Source of the DNA: an uncultured Ruminococcus sp.
GTDB taxonomy: Bacteria; Bacillota; Clostridia; Monoglobales; Monoglobaceae
Length of the DNA: 54,342 bases
Direction: 5' to 3'
Assembly (NCBI GenBank): GCA_902766745.1
Contig: CACXES010000082.1
Coordinates: 1 to 54,342, forward strand
Shown here: piece after piece, positions 1 through 8,051 of the stretch
Position numbering within the stretch: position 1 is the stretch's first letter
How the letters are laid out: each line of letters opens with the position of its first letter
Position numbers and translations under genes: made by a program
Notes under the pieces: model-generated
Told to the model about the DNA's origin: nothing
Databases searched by the model: none
The model's input: only the letters and a program-made list of their open reading frames with translations

Positions 1-112
1 CCTGGGTGTAGTGTGAATACTCCCTCTGCGCCGCTCTTACTACCTCAAGCTCCGCCTCAAGCGTTTCTACGCTGTCTACAATTTTTCTCTTCTTATCCAT
101 ATATTTGTCCAT
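1..112 (-). CDS. adhE: Bifunctional aldehyde-alcohol dehydrogenase AdhE, N-terminal fragment
   Basis: This gene runs off the left edge, so only the first 37 codons are present. The visible segment VRAAQREYSHYTQ matches the start of the acetaldehyde-CoA dehydrogenase domain of AdhE, where E. coli has KKAQREYASFTQEQVDKIF. AdhE reduces acetyl-CoA to acetaldehyde and then ethanol, re-oxidising NADH in fermentation. Two start codons are possible, ending at 112 and at 100. An AGAAAGG stretch lies 2 bases before the first, which is too close, and about 14 bases before the second, so the start is unsettled. A Rex-like site lies some 260 bases upstream, which fits a redox-controlled fermentation gene. 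Assignment rests on a short stretch but a distinctive one. Confidence 0.7.
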   Translation of the reverse strand, partial: MDKYMDKKRKIVDSVETLEAELEVVRAAQREYSHYTQ

Positions 113-199
113 AACCTTTCTGCCCACAGATTGGCTCAAGCTGACATTCTGCCGCGGGCAGGCAAAATGCATAAGCCTAACTGATTCGGGAATCTCTCC

Positions 200-261
200 C
201 ATTTTATCTATATTTTATTTTATTTTCTCCGCTTACTCCGTATGGCGGTCATTGCACAAAT
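200..261. repeat. Dispersed repeat, relative of the MITE interior
   Basis: These 62 bases align with 14147-14208, the inner part of the candidate MITE. The shared core is 18 identical bases, TTATTTTCTCCGCTTACT (220-237 here and 14168-14185 there), with matching CATTTTA at the left end and ACAAAT at the right end at the same overall distance. No terminal inverted repeats like those of the MITE are seen here, so this would be a decayed or partial copy. Confidence 0.45.
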
Positions 262-368
262 CCTTACGGGCAAATGCGAGCATCTGTCCCTGCAGGAAAA
301 CAATATTTCATAAAACAATACTTCATATACCCTGTGGTATAGGCGTTTTCGCCTTCTTTACCAATACT

Positions 369-386
369 TTGTTATTATTTTAACAT
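369..386. promoter_or_regulatory. Candidate Rex operator upstream of adhE
   Basis: The 18 bases TTGTTATTATTTTAACAT match the clostridial Rex consensus TTGTTAA-N4-TTAACAA at 12 of the 14 fixed positions. On the minus strand the site overlaps a TAAAAT that could be the -10 of adhE. Rex is the NADH/NAD+ sensing repressor that controls adhE in Clostridium. No rex gene is in the window, so this is an inference from the site alone. Confidence 0.5.
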
Positions 387-492
387 ACATTAAATTTATT
401 GGGAAATGTATATATTATATATCAGTGATGTATATATCGATATATCCTGTGCCGAATCCGAATATCTCGTCACGCCAAGCTTAATGTGCGTA

Positions 493-1416
493 CTAAAACA
501 GCTCTCTTTTCACCTCGCAAAGCTCGGATATAAAGATATTATCCAGTTCCGTCAGCCGGTAGTCATCCCGATGGATAATGACATCCTTACACATTTTTGT
601 ATTGTCGCTGCAATTCCGCTCCGTCAGGCCGTAGCGCTCCAGCAGCTGCTTCGGTATCGGCGATACCCACATGAACGCCTCTCGGTTGTGGGACAGGATG
701 TCGAACTGACTTGCCCGTTCAAAGACAAAGATTCTCCGCCGCACATTCTCGGTCAGTTCGTCCTTCAACGCTTCATCCATAGGCACCGACGGCACAAAGG
801 GATCGGCGTGCGCAATTTCAAGATAGCCCTCCAGATCCTTGTATGTAATATTTTCAAGTCGGGCAAGAGGACTGTCCCTATTCACCACCAGGCGATAGCT
901 GAAATCAGTCACCAGCTCGTACGAAAGCCCCTTATCGTCAAACAATGCCTTATAAAATCTGTCGAAATTCGACGCATATCTGATTATTCCAAGCTTATAG
1001 TCGTCACCGAGGATATTGTTTATGGCACGCCGCGAATTGGTCTCCTTGTAAAAAATCTCTGTGTCCGACTCGCTGTCAAGTGCCGCCGAGAAACGAGCAA
1101 AAGCCTCGGATATATAGCTTGCCCTCGGCACCGAGATCGAAAATCTCCTCTTTTTGGGTGAGGAATTTTTAAACAAATTTTCAACCTCATCGACTTGCTT
1201 CAAAATCGAATTTGCGTACCCAAGAAAAACCTCTCCGTCCGGGGTCAGAACCATTCCGCGCGCACTGCGCGAAAAAATTGTTACCCCGAGTGATGCCTCA
1301 AGCTCCTTAATTGCTCGGCTGAGATTCGGCTGATTCATCAAAAGCTGCTCTGCCGCCTTGTTTATGGAGCCGCACTTTGCCACCTCAACCGCATACTTCA
1401 TATGCAAAATATTCAT
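493..1416 (-). CDS. LysR-family transcriptional regulator
   Basis: A 307-residue protein with the standard LysR layout. The N-terminal winged helix-turn-helix (about residues 1-60) reads SINKAAEQLLMNQPNLSRAI followed by LGVTIFSRSARGMVLTPDGE, and a periplasmic-binding-like effector domain follows (about 90-300). Length is usual for the family. It lies between adhE and the transketolase genes, all on the minus strand, and has its own strong promoter at 1518-1546 with a leader of about 95 bases. LysR proteins often act on a neighbouring operon, so adhE or the tkt pair are possible targets, but no effector can be read from the sequence. No clear terminator follows the stop codon. Confidence 0.88.
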   Translation of the reverse strand: MNILHMKYAVEVAKCGSINKAAEQLLMNQPNLSRAIKELEASLGVTIFSRSARGMVLTPDGEVFLGYANSILKQVDEVENLFKNSSPKKRRFSISVPRASYISEAFARFSAALDSESDTEIFYKETNSRRAINNILGDDYKLGIIRYASNFDRFYKALFDDKGLSYELVTDFSYRLVVNRDSPLARLENITYKDLEGYLEIAHADPFVPSVPMDEALKDELTENVRRRIFVFERASQFDILSHNREAFMWVSPIPKQLLERYGLTERNCSDNTKMCKDVIIHRDDYRLTELDNIFISELCEVKRELF

Positions 1417-1517
1417 AACCCATCACCGCCCTGCATCTTGTCCGATTTATGTCGGGCGCAGCTCAGAAGCACACACCTCGGAACGTGCTGCCGTCACGGA
1501 CTCTTTTGTGCATTTTT

Positions 1518-1546
1518 ATTATACTAAATAACCGCCTCTTTGTCAA
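1518..1546 (-). promoter_or_regulatory. Sigma-A promoter of the lysR gene
   Basis: On the minus strand TTGACA (1541-1546) and TATAAT (1518-1523) are separated by exactly 17 bases. Both hexamers are perfect consensus. Transcription would start near 1511, giving a leader of about 95 bases before the lysR start codon. Confidence 0.8.
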
Positions 1547-1641
1547 AGAATATTTTTATTTTATCTTTTGTTTTCGGCGATTGAAAAATTTAAAATCCGA
1601 AATTTGCGGAAGAGTACCGCCGCAAAGCTAACTTCTTACCG

Positions 1642-1679
1642 AAAAGCGGAGCGCACCGACCCCGGCACACTCCGCTTTT
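1642..1679 (-). terminator. Intrinsic terminator of the transketolase operon
   Basis: Perfect 10-base arms AAAAGCGGAG and CTCCGCTTTT (1642-1651 and 1670-1679) lie 11 bases past the stop codon of the C-terminal transketolase gene. On the minus strand the hairpin ends in a short T run. Confidence 0.75.
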
Positions 1680-1689
1680 GTATTCTGTT

Positions 1690-2643
1690 TTATGTGTTCT
1701 TTTTTGCAATAGCCGCCTTTGCCGCCTCTGCAATGGACTTCGCATCCAGTCCGTACATCTCCATAAGCTGTGCAGGCTTTCCGCTTTTGCCGAAAACGTC
1801 CTTTGTTCCCACTCTCTGCATGGGTACGGGCGAATTTTCCGCCAGAACCTCTGCCACTGCCGAGCCGAGGCCGCCGATTATGTTATGCTCCTCCGCAGTA
1901 ACAATGGCACCCGTCTCGCGAGCCGCCTTTATGATTATTTCCTCGTCAATCGGCTTAATCGTCGCCATATTTACAACCCTCGCAGATATACCCTGCTCCT
2001 TGAGTGCCGCAGCCGCCGCCATTGCATCCGGAACCATAAGTCCCGTTGCAATAATCGTCACATCGGTGCCGGGCATAAGCTCTACGCCCTTTCCTATCTC
2101 AAACTTATAGTCATCACCGAATATAACCGGAACCGCAAGTCTGCCGAACCTCAGGTAAACGGGTCCTTCATAGTCTATTGCCGCCTTTACGGCAAGACGT
2201 GCCTCTGCCGCATCGGCAGGGTTTAATATCACCATGCCCGGGATAGTGCGCATTATGCCTATATCCTCAAGACACTGATGAGTTGCGCCGTCCTCGCCCA
2301 CCGATATTCCGGCGTGCGTTGCACCGATTTTAACATTCAGATGGGGATAACCGATGGAGTTTCTTATCTGTTCAAAGGCTCTGCCTGCCGCAAACATCGC
2401 AAAGGAGCTTGCAAACACAATCTTACCGCAGGTGGACATTCCTGCCGCAACAGCCATCATATTACCCTCTGCTATGCCGCAGTTTATAAACCTCTCGGGA
2501 TATTTCTTCAGAAAGCTCTCTGTTTTTGTGGACTTTGAAAGGTCAGCGTCCAAAACCACAAGTCTCTCGTCCTCGCCAAACTCCGCCAAGGCGTTGCCGT
2601 AGGCTACACGGGTTGCAATCTTCTCTCCTATCGTATAAGTCAT
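1690..2643 (-). CDS. Transketolase, C-terminal subunit
   Basis: A 317-residue protein that corresponds to the pyrimidine-binding and C-terminal domains of transketolase, here a separate polypeptide. The segment INCGIAEGNMMAVAAGMS holds the glutamate (E59) that activates thiamine diphosphate, and GATHAGISVGEDGATHQ is the substrate-side loop typical of the family. With the upstream N-terminal subunit it would move two-carbon units between sugar phosphates in the non-oxidative pentose phosphate pathway. Its start codon shares one base with the stop of the upstream gene (TAATG at 2641-2645), indicating translational coupling and equal output of the two subunits. A strong terminator follows. Split transketolases are common in Clostridia. 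Confidence 0.93.
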   Translation of the reverse strand: MTYTIGEKIATRVAYGNALAEFGEDERLVVLDADLSKSTKTESFLKKYPERFINCGIAEGNMMAVAAGMSTCGKIVFASSFAMFAAGRAFEQIRNSIGYPHLNVKIGATHAGISVGEDGATHQCLEDIGIMRTIPGMVILNPADAAEARLAVKAAIDYEGPVYLRFGRLAVPVIFGDDYKFEIGKGVELMPGTDVTIIATGLMVPDAMAAAAALKEQGISARVVNMATIKPIDEEIIIKAARETGAIVTAEEHNIIGGLGSAVAEVLAENSPVPMQRVGTKDVFGKSGKPAQLMEMYGLDAKSIAEAAKAAIAKKNT

Positions 2644-3491
2644 TACGCTTCCCCTCCAATCTCTTTGATATAAGCGTCAAGCTCGGATATCGCCTGCTTG
2701 TACTGTTCCTCATCGGGTGCGGCACCATGCCATTTCGCCTGATTTTCCATGAACGACACACCCTTGCCCTTTACACTGTCCGCAAGGATAAGCGTGGGCT
2801 TTCCGACCGTCGCCTTTGCCTCGGCTACAGCCGCCTCGATCTGATTGAAGTCGTGAGCGTTGATTCGAATAACATGCCAACCGAAGGCCTCAAACTTCTT
2901 GTCGAACGGAGTCGGATTCATAACCTTTGTTATATCTCCGTCAATCTGCAGTCCGTTAAAATCCAAGAAAGCGGCAAGGTTGTCCAGTCCATAGTGTGCG
3001 GCAAACATCGCCGCCTCCCATACCTGACCTTCCTCGCACTCACCGTCGCCGAGCATCGTCCATACCCGATACGACTTACCGTCAAGCTTTGCCGCCTTTG
3101 CCATTCCGCACGCAGCACTGATTCCCTGACCGAGAGAGCCTGTGGACATATCCACCCCGGGAACGCCCTTCATATCGGGATGCCCCTGAAGATAGCTGTC
3201 AATCTGTCTGAAGGTCTTGACGTCCTCCTTCGGGAAGAAGCCGCACTCCGCAAGTATCCCGTAAAGTGCCGGAGAGCAATGCCCCTTGGACAGCACAAAC
3301 CTGTCTCTGTCCGCCAGCTTGGGATTCTTGGGGTCGACATTCATTTCCTCCATATATAAATATGTAAGGATGTCCGCCGCCGAAAGCGAACCGCCCGGAT
3401 GCCCCGCACCTGCACTGTAAACCGCCGTCAGAGCCATTTTCCTGACATTGGCTGCGTGCAGACTGAGCTCCTTTATCTTTTCTGCATTCAT
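2643..3491 (-). CDS. Transketolase, N-terminal (thiamine diphosphate-binding) subunit
   Basis: A 282-residue protein equal to the first third of a full-length transketolase. It carries the thiamine diphosphate motif GDG (148-150) followed by N179 in AFLDFNGLQIDG, and the early GAGHPGGSLSAADILTYLY stretch with a conserved active-site histidine (H31). The partner subunit overlaps its stop codon by one base. The start is supported by CGGAGG seven to eight bases upstream. A TATAAT adjoins that ribosome binding site but is too close to it to serve as the promoter, so transcription probably comes from the yitT side or from an element not recognised here. Confidence 0.93.
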   Translation of the reverse strand: MNAEKIKELSLHAANVRKMALTAVYSAGAGHPGGSLSAADILTYLYMEEMNVDPKNPKLADRDRFVLSKGHCSPALYGILAECGFFPKEDVKTFRQIDSYLQGHPDMKGVPGVDMSTGSLGQGISAACGMAKAAKLDGKSYRVWTMLGDGECEEGQVWEAAMFAAHYGLDNLAAFLDFNGLQIDGDITKVMNPTPFDKKFEAFGWHVIRINAHDFNQIEAAVAEAKATVGKPTLILADSVKGKGVSFMENQAKWHGAAPDEEQYKQAISELDAYIKEIGGEA

Positions 3492-3556
3492 TTAAAGTAC
3501 CTCCGATTATATATTAAAGTTAATTATTTGCAACAATAAAATTCGCGGCAAGGCTC

Positions 3557-4420
3557 TCATAGCTCCCTAACCTCAAAGCCGCATCCCATTATCTCCTTTG
3601 CGTCACAGATAATGACGAAGGCTGCGGGATCCGTCTCGCGAATTATCCTCTTCAATGCCGTGAGCTGCCGCCTTCCGACGGCGCAGAGCAGAATTTTTCG
3701 CTCCCTGCCGGAATACATCGAAACCGCCCTCAGCCCCGTAACACCGCGGCGAAGCTCGCCGTAAATCCTGCCGCAGATGCTGTCGGCGTCGTCCGATATG
3801 ATATAAACCAGCCTCGCCAGCTTAAGTCCATCAAGTGCCGCATCCGTGGCATAGGTACTGACCACCAGTGCTGCGGCCGAATAAAAAACAGTATCGCCGC
3901 CCGACAGAGCCACGCCGGCAATCAAAATTATTATGCCATCGATCAGCAGATACAGCCTTCCCACCGATACGGACGGTATGCTCCGTCTGATAACCAATAC
4001 AAGTATATCCGTGCCGCCGGTAGTCCCTCCTGCGGCAAGCACAACCGAAATTCCGACCCCCATAAGCGCACCGCCGAAAACACAGGCAAGCAACGGGTCG
4101 GAGGTCGGCGCCGCAAGCCCCTCTGCGGCCTCCGCCGCAACGGACAAGACCGCCGTTCCGTACACAGAGCGAAGAAGAAAACCGCTGTGCAGCCGTATTA
4201 TTCCGAGAATAAAAATCGGAATATTTATAAGCGGTATCAAAACCGACACCCTTATGCCGCTCAAGTAGTGTATGACCGTGGCAAGGCCGCTTATACCTCC
4301 GGGTGCAATCTTAAACGGCACCAGAAAAACCGACAGAGCAATGCCCATCATCACGGCGCCCGCCGTAATCTTGACATACTCAAGCACCTTTACCTTTGTA
4401 ATAGATTTATTGATTTTCAT
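3557..4420 (-). CDS. YitT-family integral membrane protein
   Basis: A 287-residue protein with five or six hydrophobic segments in the first 200 residues (for example AGAVMMGIALSVFLVPFKIA and the glycine-rich GGTTGGTDILVLVIRR), followed by a soluble C-terminal DUF2179-type domain (about 205-287). This is the YitT/DUF161 architecture. The biochemical role of the family is not established; it is thought to act at the cytoplasmic membrane. It lies between mrnC and the transketolase genes on the same strand. Its ribosome binding site (GTGAGG) and start codon sit inside a 14-base inverted repeat that could hide them in the transcript (see 4395-4467). Confidence 0.85.
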   Translation of the reverse strand: MKINKSITKVKVLEYVKITAGAVMMGIALSVFLVPFKIAPGGISGLATVIHYLSGIRVSVLIPLINIPIFILGIIRLHSGFLLRSVYGTAVLSVAAEAAEGLAAPTSDPLLACVFGGALMGVGISVVLAAGGTTGGTDILVLVIRRSIPSVSVGRLYLLIDGIIILIAGVALSGGDTVFYSAAALVVSTYATDAALDGLKLARLVYIISDDADSICGRIYGELRRGVTGLRAVSMYSGRERKILLCAVGRRQLTALKRIIRETDPAAFVIICDAKEIMGCGFEVREL

Positions 4421-4467
4421 ATTACCTCACCAAATTTTATAATATGTACCAAAAAATCTATTACAAA
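4395..4467 (-). promoter_or_regulatory. Inverted repeat that could sequester the yitT start
   Basis: TTTGTAATAGATTT (4395-4408, inside the yitT coding sequence) is the exact reverse complement of 4454-4467, upstream of the gene. The 45-base loop contains the ribosome binding site and ATG of yitT. A second partial copy of the upstream arm lies at 4478-4489, as part of a tandem repeat of about 21 bases (AATAGATTGRATTTGTAATAG) that begins right at the mrnC stop codon. In a transcript reading through from mrnC the arms could pair and limit yitT translation. Confidence 0.5.
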
Positions 4468-4494
4468 TTCAATCTATTCTATTACAAATCCAAT

Positions 4495-4902
4495 CTATTG
4501 AAACAGCTTCGCCATCAGCTCCGAAATGCGTTCCGTTCTTCCCGTAACATACAGATGCCCGAGAAGCGTCTCCACGCCTGTGGCAATACGGTAATCCGCT
4601 ACCTCCGCATTCTTCGGCGGATGGGATTTTGTATTTCTGCCTCGGTGAAACGCCGCATTTTCCTCTTCGGTTAGTATGTCCTGTACTTTACGATAAAATT
4701 CAGCCTGAGCCGCCGCACAAACGAATTGTGTCGCCGCCCTATGCAAATCGCATACCTTATGATTTCCGTCCGAGGTAAGATGACTTCTGACATAAAGCTC
4801 ATACACACAGTCGCCGAGATAGGCAAGCGTCCGTGCCGAGTAGGCACCGGGATTCATACACCTCTCTCCTGCCTCGGACAGAATCTTCTCTCTCTTATCC
4901 AT
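4495..4902 (-). CDS. mrnC: Mini-ribonuclease 3 (Mini-III)
   Basis: A 135-residue protein made of an RNase III catalytic domain without the double-stranded RNA-binding domain, the usual Mini-III form. The signature TLAYLGDCVYELYVRSHL carries the catalytic acids D31 and E35, and the later NTKSHPPKNAEVADYRIATG stretch matches the family. Mini-III trims 23S rRNA precursor ends in Bacillus. It starts 15 bases after the stop of cysS, reproducing the cysE-cysS-mrnC order of Bacillus, so it is probably cotranscribed with them. Confidence 0.93.
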   Translation of the reverse strand: MDKREKILSEAGERCMNPGAYSARTLAYLGDCVYELYVRSHLTSDGNHKVCDLHRAATQFVCAAAQAEFYRKVQDILTEEENAAFHRGRNTKSHPPKNAEVADYRIATGVETLLGHLYVTGRTERISELMAKLFQ

Positions 4903-4917
4903 AAATTAAATCCTTAA

Positions 4918-6327
4918 TCATATTCTTGTAAGCTGCTGCCCCTGAGGCGTGTCCTTAACGGCATAGCCGAGTGCTTTAAGCTCATCGCGGATTGCGTCTG
5001 ATTTTGCCCAATCCTTTGCCGCTCTCGCCGCTGCACGTTCCGACAAAAGTGCATCTATCTCCGCATCCGCCGAGGCCTCTGTCTTACCCAAAAGCCCAAG
5101 CACTGCGCCAAGCTCTCGGATTGCCGCCGCACACCTTACGCACACATTCTTTGCCGGACTTGCCGTGATTATCTTATTTACATCCGACACAAGCTCGAAT
5201 ATCGAGGATATTGCATCCGCCGTATTCAGATCGTCGTCCATTGCGGCGATAAAGCTGTTTTTATGCTCCTCCGCCCGGCTCAGCACCTCTGTCTCCGCCT
5301 CGTTCGGCTCTCTGTCCTCCGCCGATTCCGCAAGGAAGTCAAGGCTCTCCAAGCAGGTATAGATTCTGCCCAGGGCGGACTTTGCCGACTCCATAAGCTC
5401 CTTGCTGAAGTTGATCGGGCTGCGGTAGTGCGCCGACAGCATAAAGAAGCGTATAACCTCATAGTCAAACTCCGCCGCAACATCGCGGACGGTGAAGAAG
5501 TTACCGAGAGATTTCGACATCTTTTTGTTATCCACGTTTATATATCCGTTGTGCAGCCAGTAATTTGCGAATTGGCAGCAGTTTGCCGCCTCACTCTGAG
5601 CAATCTCGTTTTCGTGATGAGGGAAAATCAAATCCTGACCGCCGCTGTGTATGTCTATTGTCTTGCCGAGGTAGCGGTTTGCCATTGCGCTGCACTCAAT
5701 GTGCCAGCCCGGTCTGCCGAGACCCCAGGGACTCTCCCACGCAGGCTCGCCCTCCTTCTGCTTCTTCCAAAGGGCGAAGTCCATGGGATCCTCCTTATCC
5801 TCGTTTATATCTATCCTTGCGCCGCTCTCCAAATCCTCAAGGGGCTGATGAGACAGCTTTCCGTATTCCTTGAACTTCTTTGTGCGGTAGTAGACGTTTC
5901 CGTCCACATTATAGGCATATCCGTTTTTCTCAAGCTCCGACACAATATCGATAATTGCGTCTATATTCTCGGTTGCACGGGGATGGACAGATGCCTCCTT
6001 GATGCCGAGACCCTTGGCATCGGTAAAGTATTCATTAATATACTGATCCGCAAGCTCCTTCACGGTGATTCCAAGCTCGTTCGCCTTATTTATCATCTTA
6101 TCGTCCACATCGGTAAAGTTCTGCACAAAGGTCACCTTATAGCCCTTGTACTCCAGATAGCGCCGCAGCGTATCAAAGATAATGAAGGGACGAGCGTTTC
6201 CTATGTGGAAATAGTTATAAACCGTAGGTCCGCAGGAGTACATCTTTACCTCACCGGGGGTAATCGGTACAAACTCGTCCTTATGTCTGGTCAGAGTGTT
6301 GTAAAGATATAATTTTGTGTCAATCAT
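4918..6327 (-). CDS. cysS: Cysteinyl-tRNA synthetase
   Basis: A 469-residue class I aminoacyl-tRNA synthetase. The HIGH motif reads HIGN (41-44), preceded by the zinc ligand C32 in MYSCGPTVYN; the tRNA-binding loop reads KKMSKSLGNF near residue 270; FTDVDDKMINKA is diagnostic of CysRS. It attaches cysteine to tRNA-Cys. Length is normal. Its start overlaps the end of cysE by 8 bases, and mrnC follows closely, so cysteine synthesis and charging are made from one transcript. No T-box leader is seen ahead of the operon. Confidence 0.96.
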   Translation of the reverse strand: MIDTKLYLYNTLTRHKDEFVPITPGEVKMYSCGPTVYNYFHIGNARPFIIFDTLRRYLEYKGYKVTFVQNFTDVDDKMINKANELGITVKELADQYINEYFTDAKGLGIKEASVHPRATENIDAIIDIVSELEKNGYAYNVDGNVYYRTKKFKEYGKLSHQPLEDLESGARIDINEDKEDPMDFALWKKQKEGEPAWESPWGLGRPGWHIECSAMANRYLGKTIDIHSGGQDLIFPHHENEIAQSEAANCCQFANYWLHNGYINVDNKKMSKSLGNFFTVRDVAAEFDYEVIRFFMLSAHYRSPINFSKELMESAKSALGRIYTCLESLDFLAESAEDREPNEAETEVLSRAEEHKNSFIAAMDDDLNTADAISSIFELVSDVNKIITASPAKNVCVRCAAAIRELGAVLGLLGKTEASADAEIDALLSERAAARAAKDWAKSDAIRDELKALGYAVKDTPQGQQLTRI

Positions 6328-6991
6328 TTTCTATATCCTCCAATTTTTTCTTTATTCTGTCTATATCCGCGCTCAGCCTGCACAGCTCCATTGAAATCGG
6401 GTCGGGAATATGTATCTGATCAAGGTCGGCAACCGGCTTTAGAAGCGGTGCGGCGTGCGCAACCCTCTTATCCCCGAGCCTTACGATATGCGCTGGAACA
6501 CCCACGCAGGTGCTGTCGGGAGGTATCTCGCTCAGCACAACGGCATTTGCGGCAATCTTACTGTTGTCGCCCACCGAAAAGGGACCCAGAACCTTTGCTC
6601 CGCAGCCGATAGTCACGTTCTTCCCGATGGTGGGATGGCGCTTCCCTTTGTCCTTGCCGGTACCGCCGAGGGTCACCCCCTGATAGATTGTACAGTAATC
6701 GCCGACAACAGCCGTCTCGCCTATGACAACACCCATGCCGTGGTCGATGAATACGCCCTTTCCTATCTGAGCCGACGGGTGAATTTCAATCCCCGTCTTT
6801 TTCCTCGTCCGCTTTGATATCCAGTCGGCAATAAAGTGATGGCCGCGGCTGTCGAGATAATGTGCAATCCTGTATGCGATAATTGCCTTAACCCCGGGAT
6901 ACAGCAAAAGTACCTGTGCCTTTGATCTTGCGGCAGGGTCACGCTCAAAAACGATATTCACTTCATCTCTTATCATTTTGATAAAATTCAT
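6320..6991 (-). CDS. cysE: Serine O-acetyltransferase
   Basis: A 223-residue enzyme that acetylates serine to O-acetylserine, the substrate of CysK. A helical N-terminal part (MNFIKMIRDEVNIVFERDPA) is followed by the left-handed beta-helix of hexapeptide repeats, with the typical GIEIHPSAQIGKGVFIDHG and GVTLGGTGKDKGKRHPTIG segments. The start at 6991 is chosen because GGAG stands six bases before it; the frame stays open upstream to 7027 without a good ribosome binding site. First gene of the cysE-cysS-mrnC run, from a promoter at 7036-7064. Confidence 0.95.
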   Translation of the reverse strand: MNFIKMIRDEVNIVFERDPAARSKAQVLLLYPGVKAIIAYRIAHYLDSRGHHFIADWISKRTRKKTGIEIHPSAQIGKGVFIDHGMGVVIGETAVVGDYCTIYQGVTLGGTGKDKGKRHPTIGKNVTIGCGAKVLGPFSVGDNSKIAANAVVLSEIPPDSTCVGVPAHIVRLGDKRVAHAAPLLKPVADLDQIHIPDPISMELCRLSADIDRIKKKLEDIEND

Positions 6992-7035
6992 ATTAAGCTC
7001 CATTCCGCCGTGCGGTTTTAAAGTCATATAGTATT

Positions 7036-7064
7036 AGTATAACTCATTTTTCCGATTTAGTAAA
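7036..7064 (-). promoter_or_regulatory. Promoter of cysE-cysS-mrnC
   Basis: On the minus strand TTTACT (7059-7064) and TATACT (7036-7041) are 17 bases apart. Each hexamer has one or two departures from consensus. The start would be about 40 bases ahead of cysE, leaving no room for a T-box or other riboswitch. Confidence 0.6.
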
Positions 7065-7119
7065 GAGTTTATTTAAACTTAGGCAAAAAATTATTTAATC
7101 AATATAATAAATTGCAAAT

Positions 7120-7998
7120 TTATTCCGATTTTTTGCCAAACTCAACAGCACCGCCGTACTCAGACGCATTTCCGAACCGTCGCCGATATGCTGCCGGAGG
7201 CACGCCGAACCTCGCCTTAAACTTCTTCCCGAAGTATAGCGGATTCGGAATCCCAACCGTGTTCGCAATTTCCTTTATAGGAAGCTCCGTTTCGCGCAGC
7301 AGGCACCTCGCCTTTTCCAGAGATACGGCACATTTGTACTGCATCGGCGTCCTTCCCGTTACTTTTTTAAATTCATGCAGAAAATAGTATTTGCTCATCA
7401 AGCACATTTCGGCATAATCCGACACGGTATACTGAATATTCGTATCACTCTCCATTGCCTCAATTGCCGGATAAACCCTTCTCGCCGCACGCTGCGTACC
7501 TACTTCGGATACAACACGCCGTGCAAGTCCGGTCAAAAGCTCCGTAAACAGTGCCGCAAGCCGAAGCTGATAGCACACGGACTTTTGATTTATCTCCGCC
7601 ATTATATTAAATATCATTTCGATATCCGTTGAATCCTCTCCCACATCAAAGCAATTTTTTTCATATAATCCGCACTCTCTCAAAAGCTGCTCCGTCGCCT
7701 CGCCTCCGAAGTGAATCCAGTAATAGGCACTGTCGCTTTGAGGAGAGCAGCCATATATCTGCGGCTCTCCCGGCTTGAAGATTATCGCCTGCCCCTCAGA
7801 CAGCTCGCACCGGCTCCCGTTTATTTCGGCGTGCATCTTCCCTTTTAATATGCATATAATCTGGTAATCCGCTCTGCCGTTCCGGCGGCAAACCCCGGTC
7901 GCACAGTCTATTTCGCTGAAGTAGCCGCAGCTGTTTATGTGCAGTGCCGCATAGGGCGTATCATTTTTAAAGTAATTATGCGCCTGGACTATTTTCAT
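7120..7998 (-). CDS. AraC-family transcriptional regulator
   Basis: A 292-residue regulator with an N-terminal cupin sensor (AEINGSRCELSEGQAIIFKPGEPQIYG, about residues 50-95) and a C-terminal AraC double helix-turn-helix (about 185-285) with EFKKVTGRTPMQYKCAVSLEKARCLL and IKEIANTVGIPNPLYFGKKFKARFGVPPAAYRRR. Such proteins switch on carbohydrate genes. It diverges from a GH35 beta-galactosidase, its likely target. Start 7998 follows GGCGGTG at a sensible distance and aligns with the usual cupin start; the frame is open to 8178, but that would run through its own promoter. Confidence 0.9.
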   Translation of the reverse strand: MKIVQAHNYFKNDTPYAALHINSCGYFSEIDCATGVCRRNGRADYQIICILKGKMHAEINGSRCELSEGQAIIFKPGEPQIYGCSPQSDSAYYWIHFGGEATEQLLRECGLYEKNCFDVGEDSTDIEMIFNIMAEINQKSVCYQLRLAALFTELLTGLARRVVSEVGTQRAARRVYPAIEAMESDTNIQYTVSDYAEMCLMSKYYFLHEFKKVTGRTPMQYKCAVSLEKARCLLRETELPIKEIANTVGIPNPLYFGKKFKARFGVPPAAYRRRFGNASEYGGAVEFGKKSE

Positions 7999-8022
7999 TA
8001 GGTATTCACCGCCTTTTGCTTT

Positions 8023-8051
8023 ATTATATTCCCGATCCGCAAATATGTCAA
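8023..8051 (-). promoter_or_regulatory. Promoter of the araC-type regulator
   Basis: Minus-strand TTGACA (8046-8051) and TATAAT (8023-8028) with a 17-base spacer, both perfect consensus. It stands back to back with the beta-galactosidase promoter at 8096-8124. Confidence 0.8.

Larger units (their letters stand above)
113..492. other. Long non-coding region between adhE and lysR genes
   Basis: This 380-base gap holds the upstream region of adhE (minus strand) and the tail of the LysR gene. It contains a Rex-like operator (369-386), a small palindrome ATACCCTGTGGTAT near 327-340 with a weak promoter-like pair around it (TTGGTA, 17 bases, TATACC on the minus strand), a GC-rich hairpin near 150-165, and about 62 bases (200-261) related to the interior of the candidate MITE at 14107-14345. 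No convincing protein-coding gene is seen. If adhE starts near the Rex-like site it has a leader of some 250 bases. Confidence 0.5.

Noticed and set aside
406-446. AT-rich palindrome after the lysR stop
   Set aside because: Runs of TATATA give many trivial self-complements; no G/C arms or T run support a terminator.
3500-3530. TATAAT near the transketolase start as a promoter
   Set aside because: The hexamer adjoins the ribosome binding site, so transcription would begin inside or after it.
5263-6312. Long open frame opposite cysS
   Set aside because: It mirrors a conserved synthetase gene on the other strand, has no recognisable domain or ribosome binding site, and arises from codon bias.
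7028-7119. T-box or other riboswitch ahead of cysE-cysS
   Set aside because: The promoter lies about 40 bases from the cysE start, leaving no room, and no T-box sequence is present.
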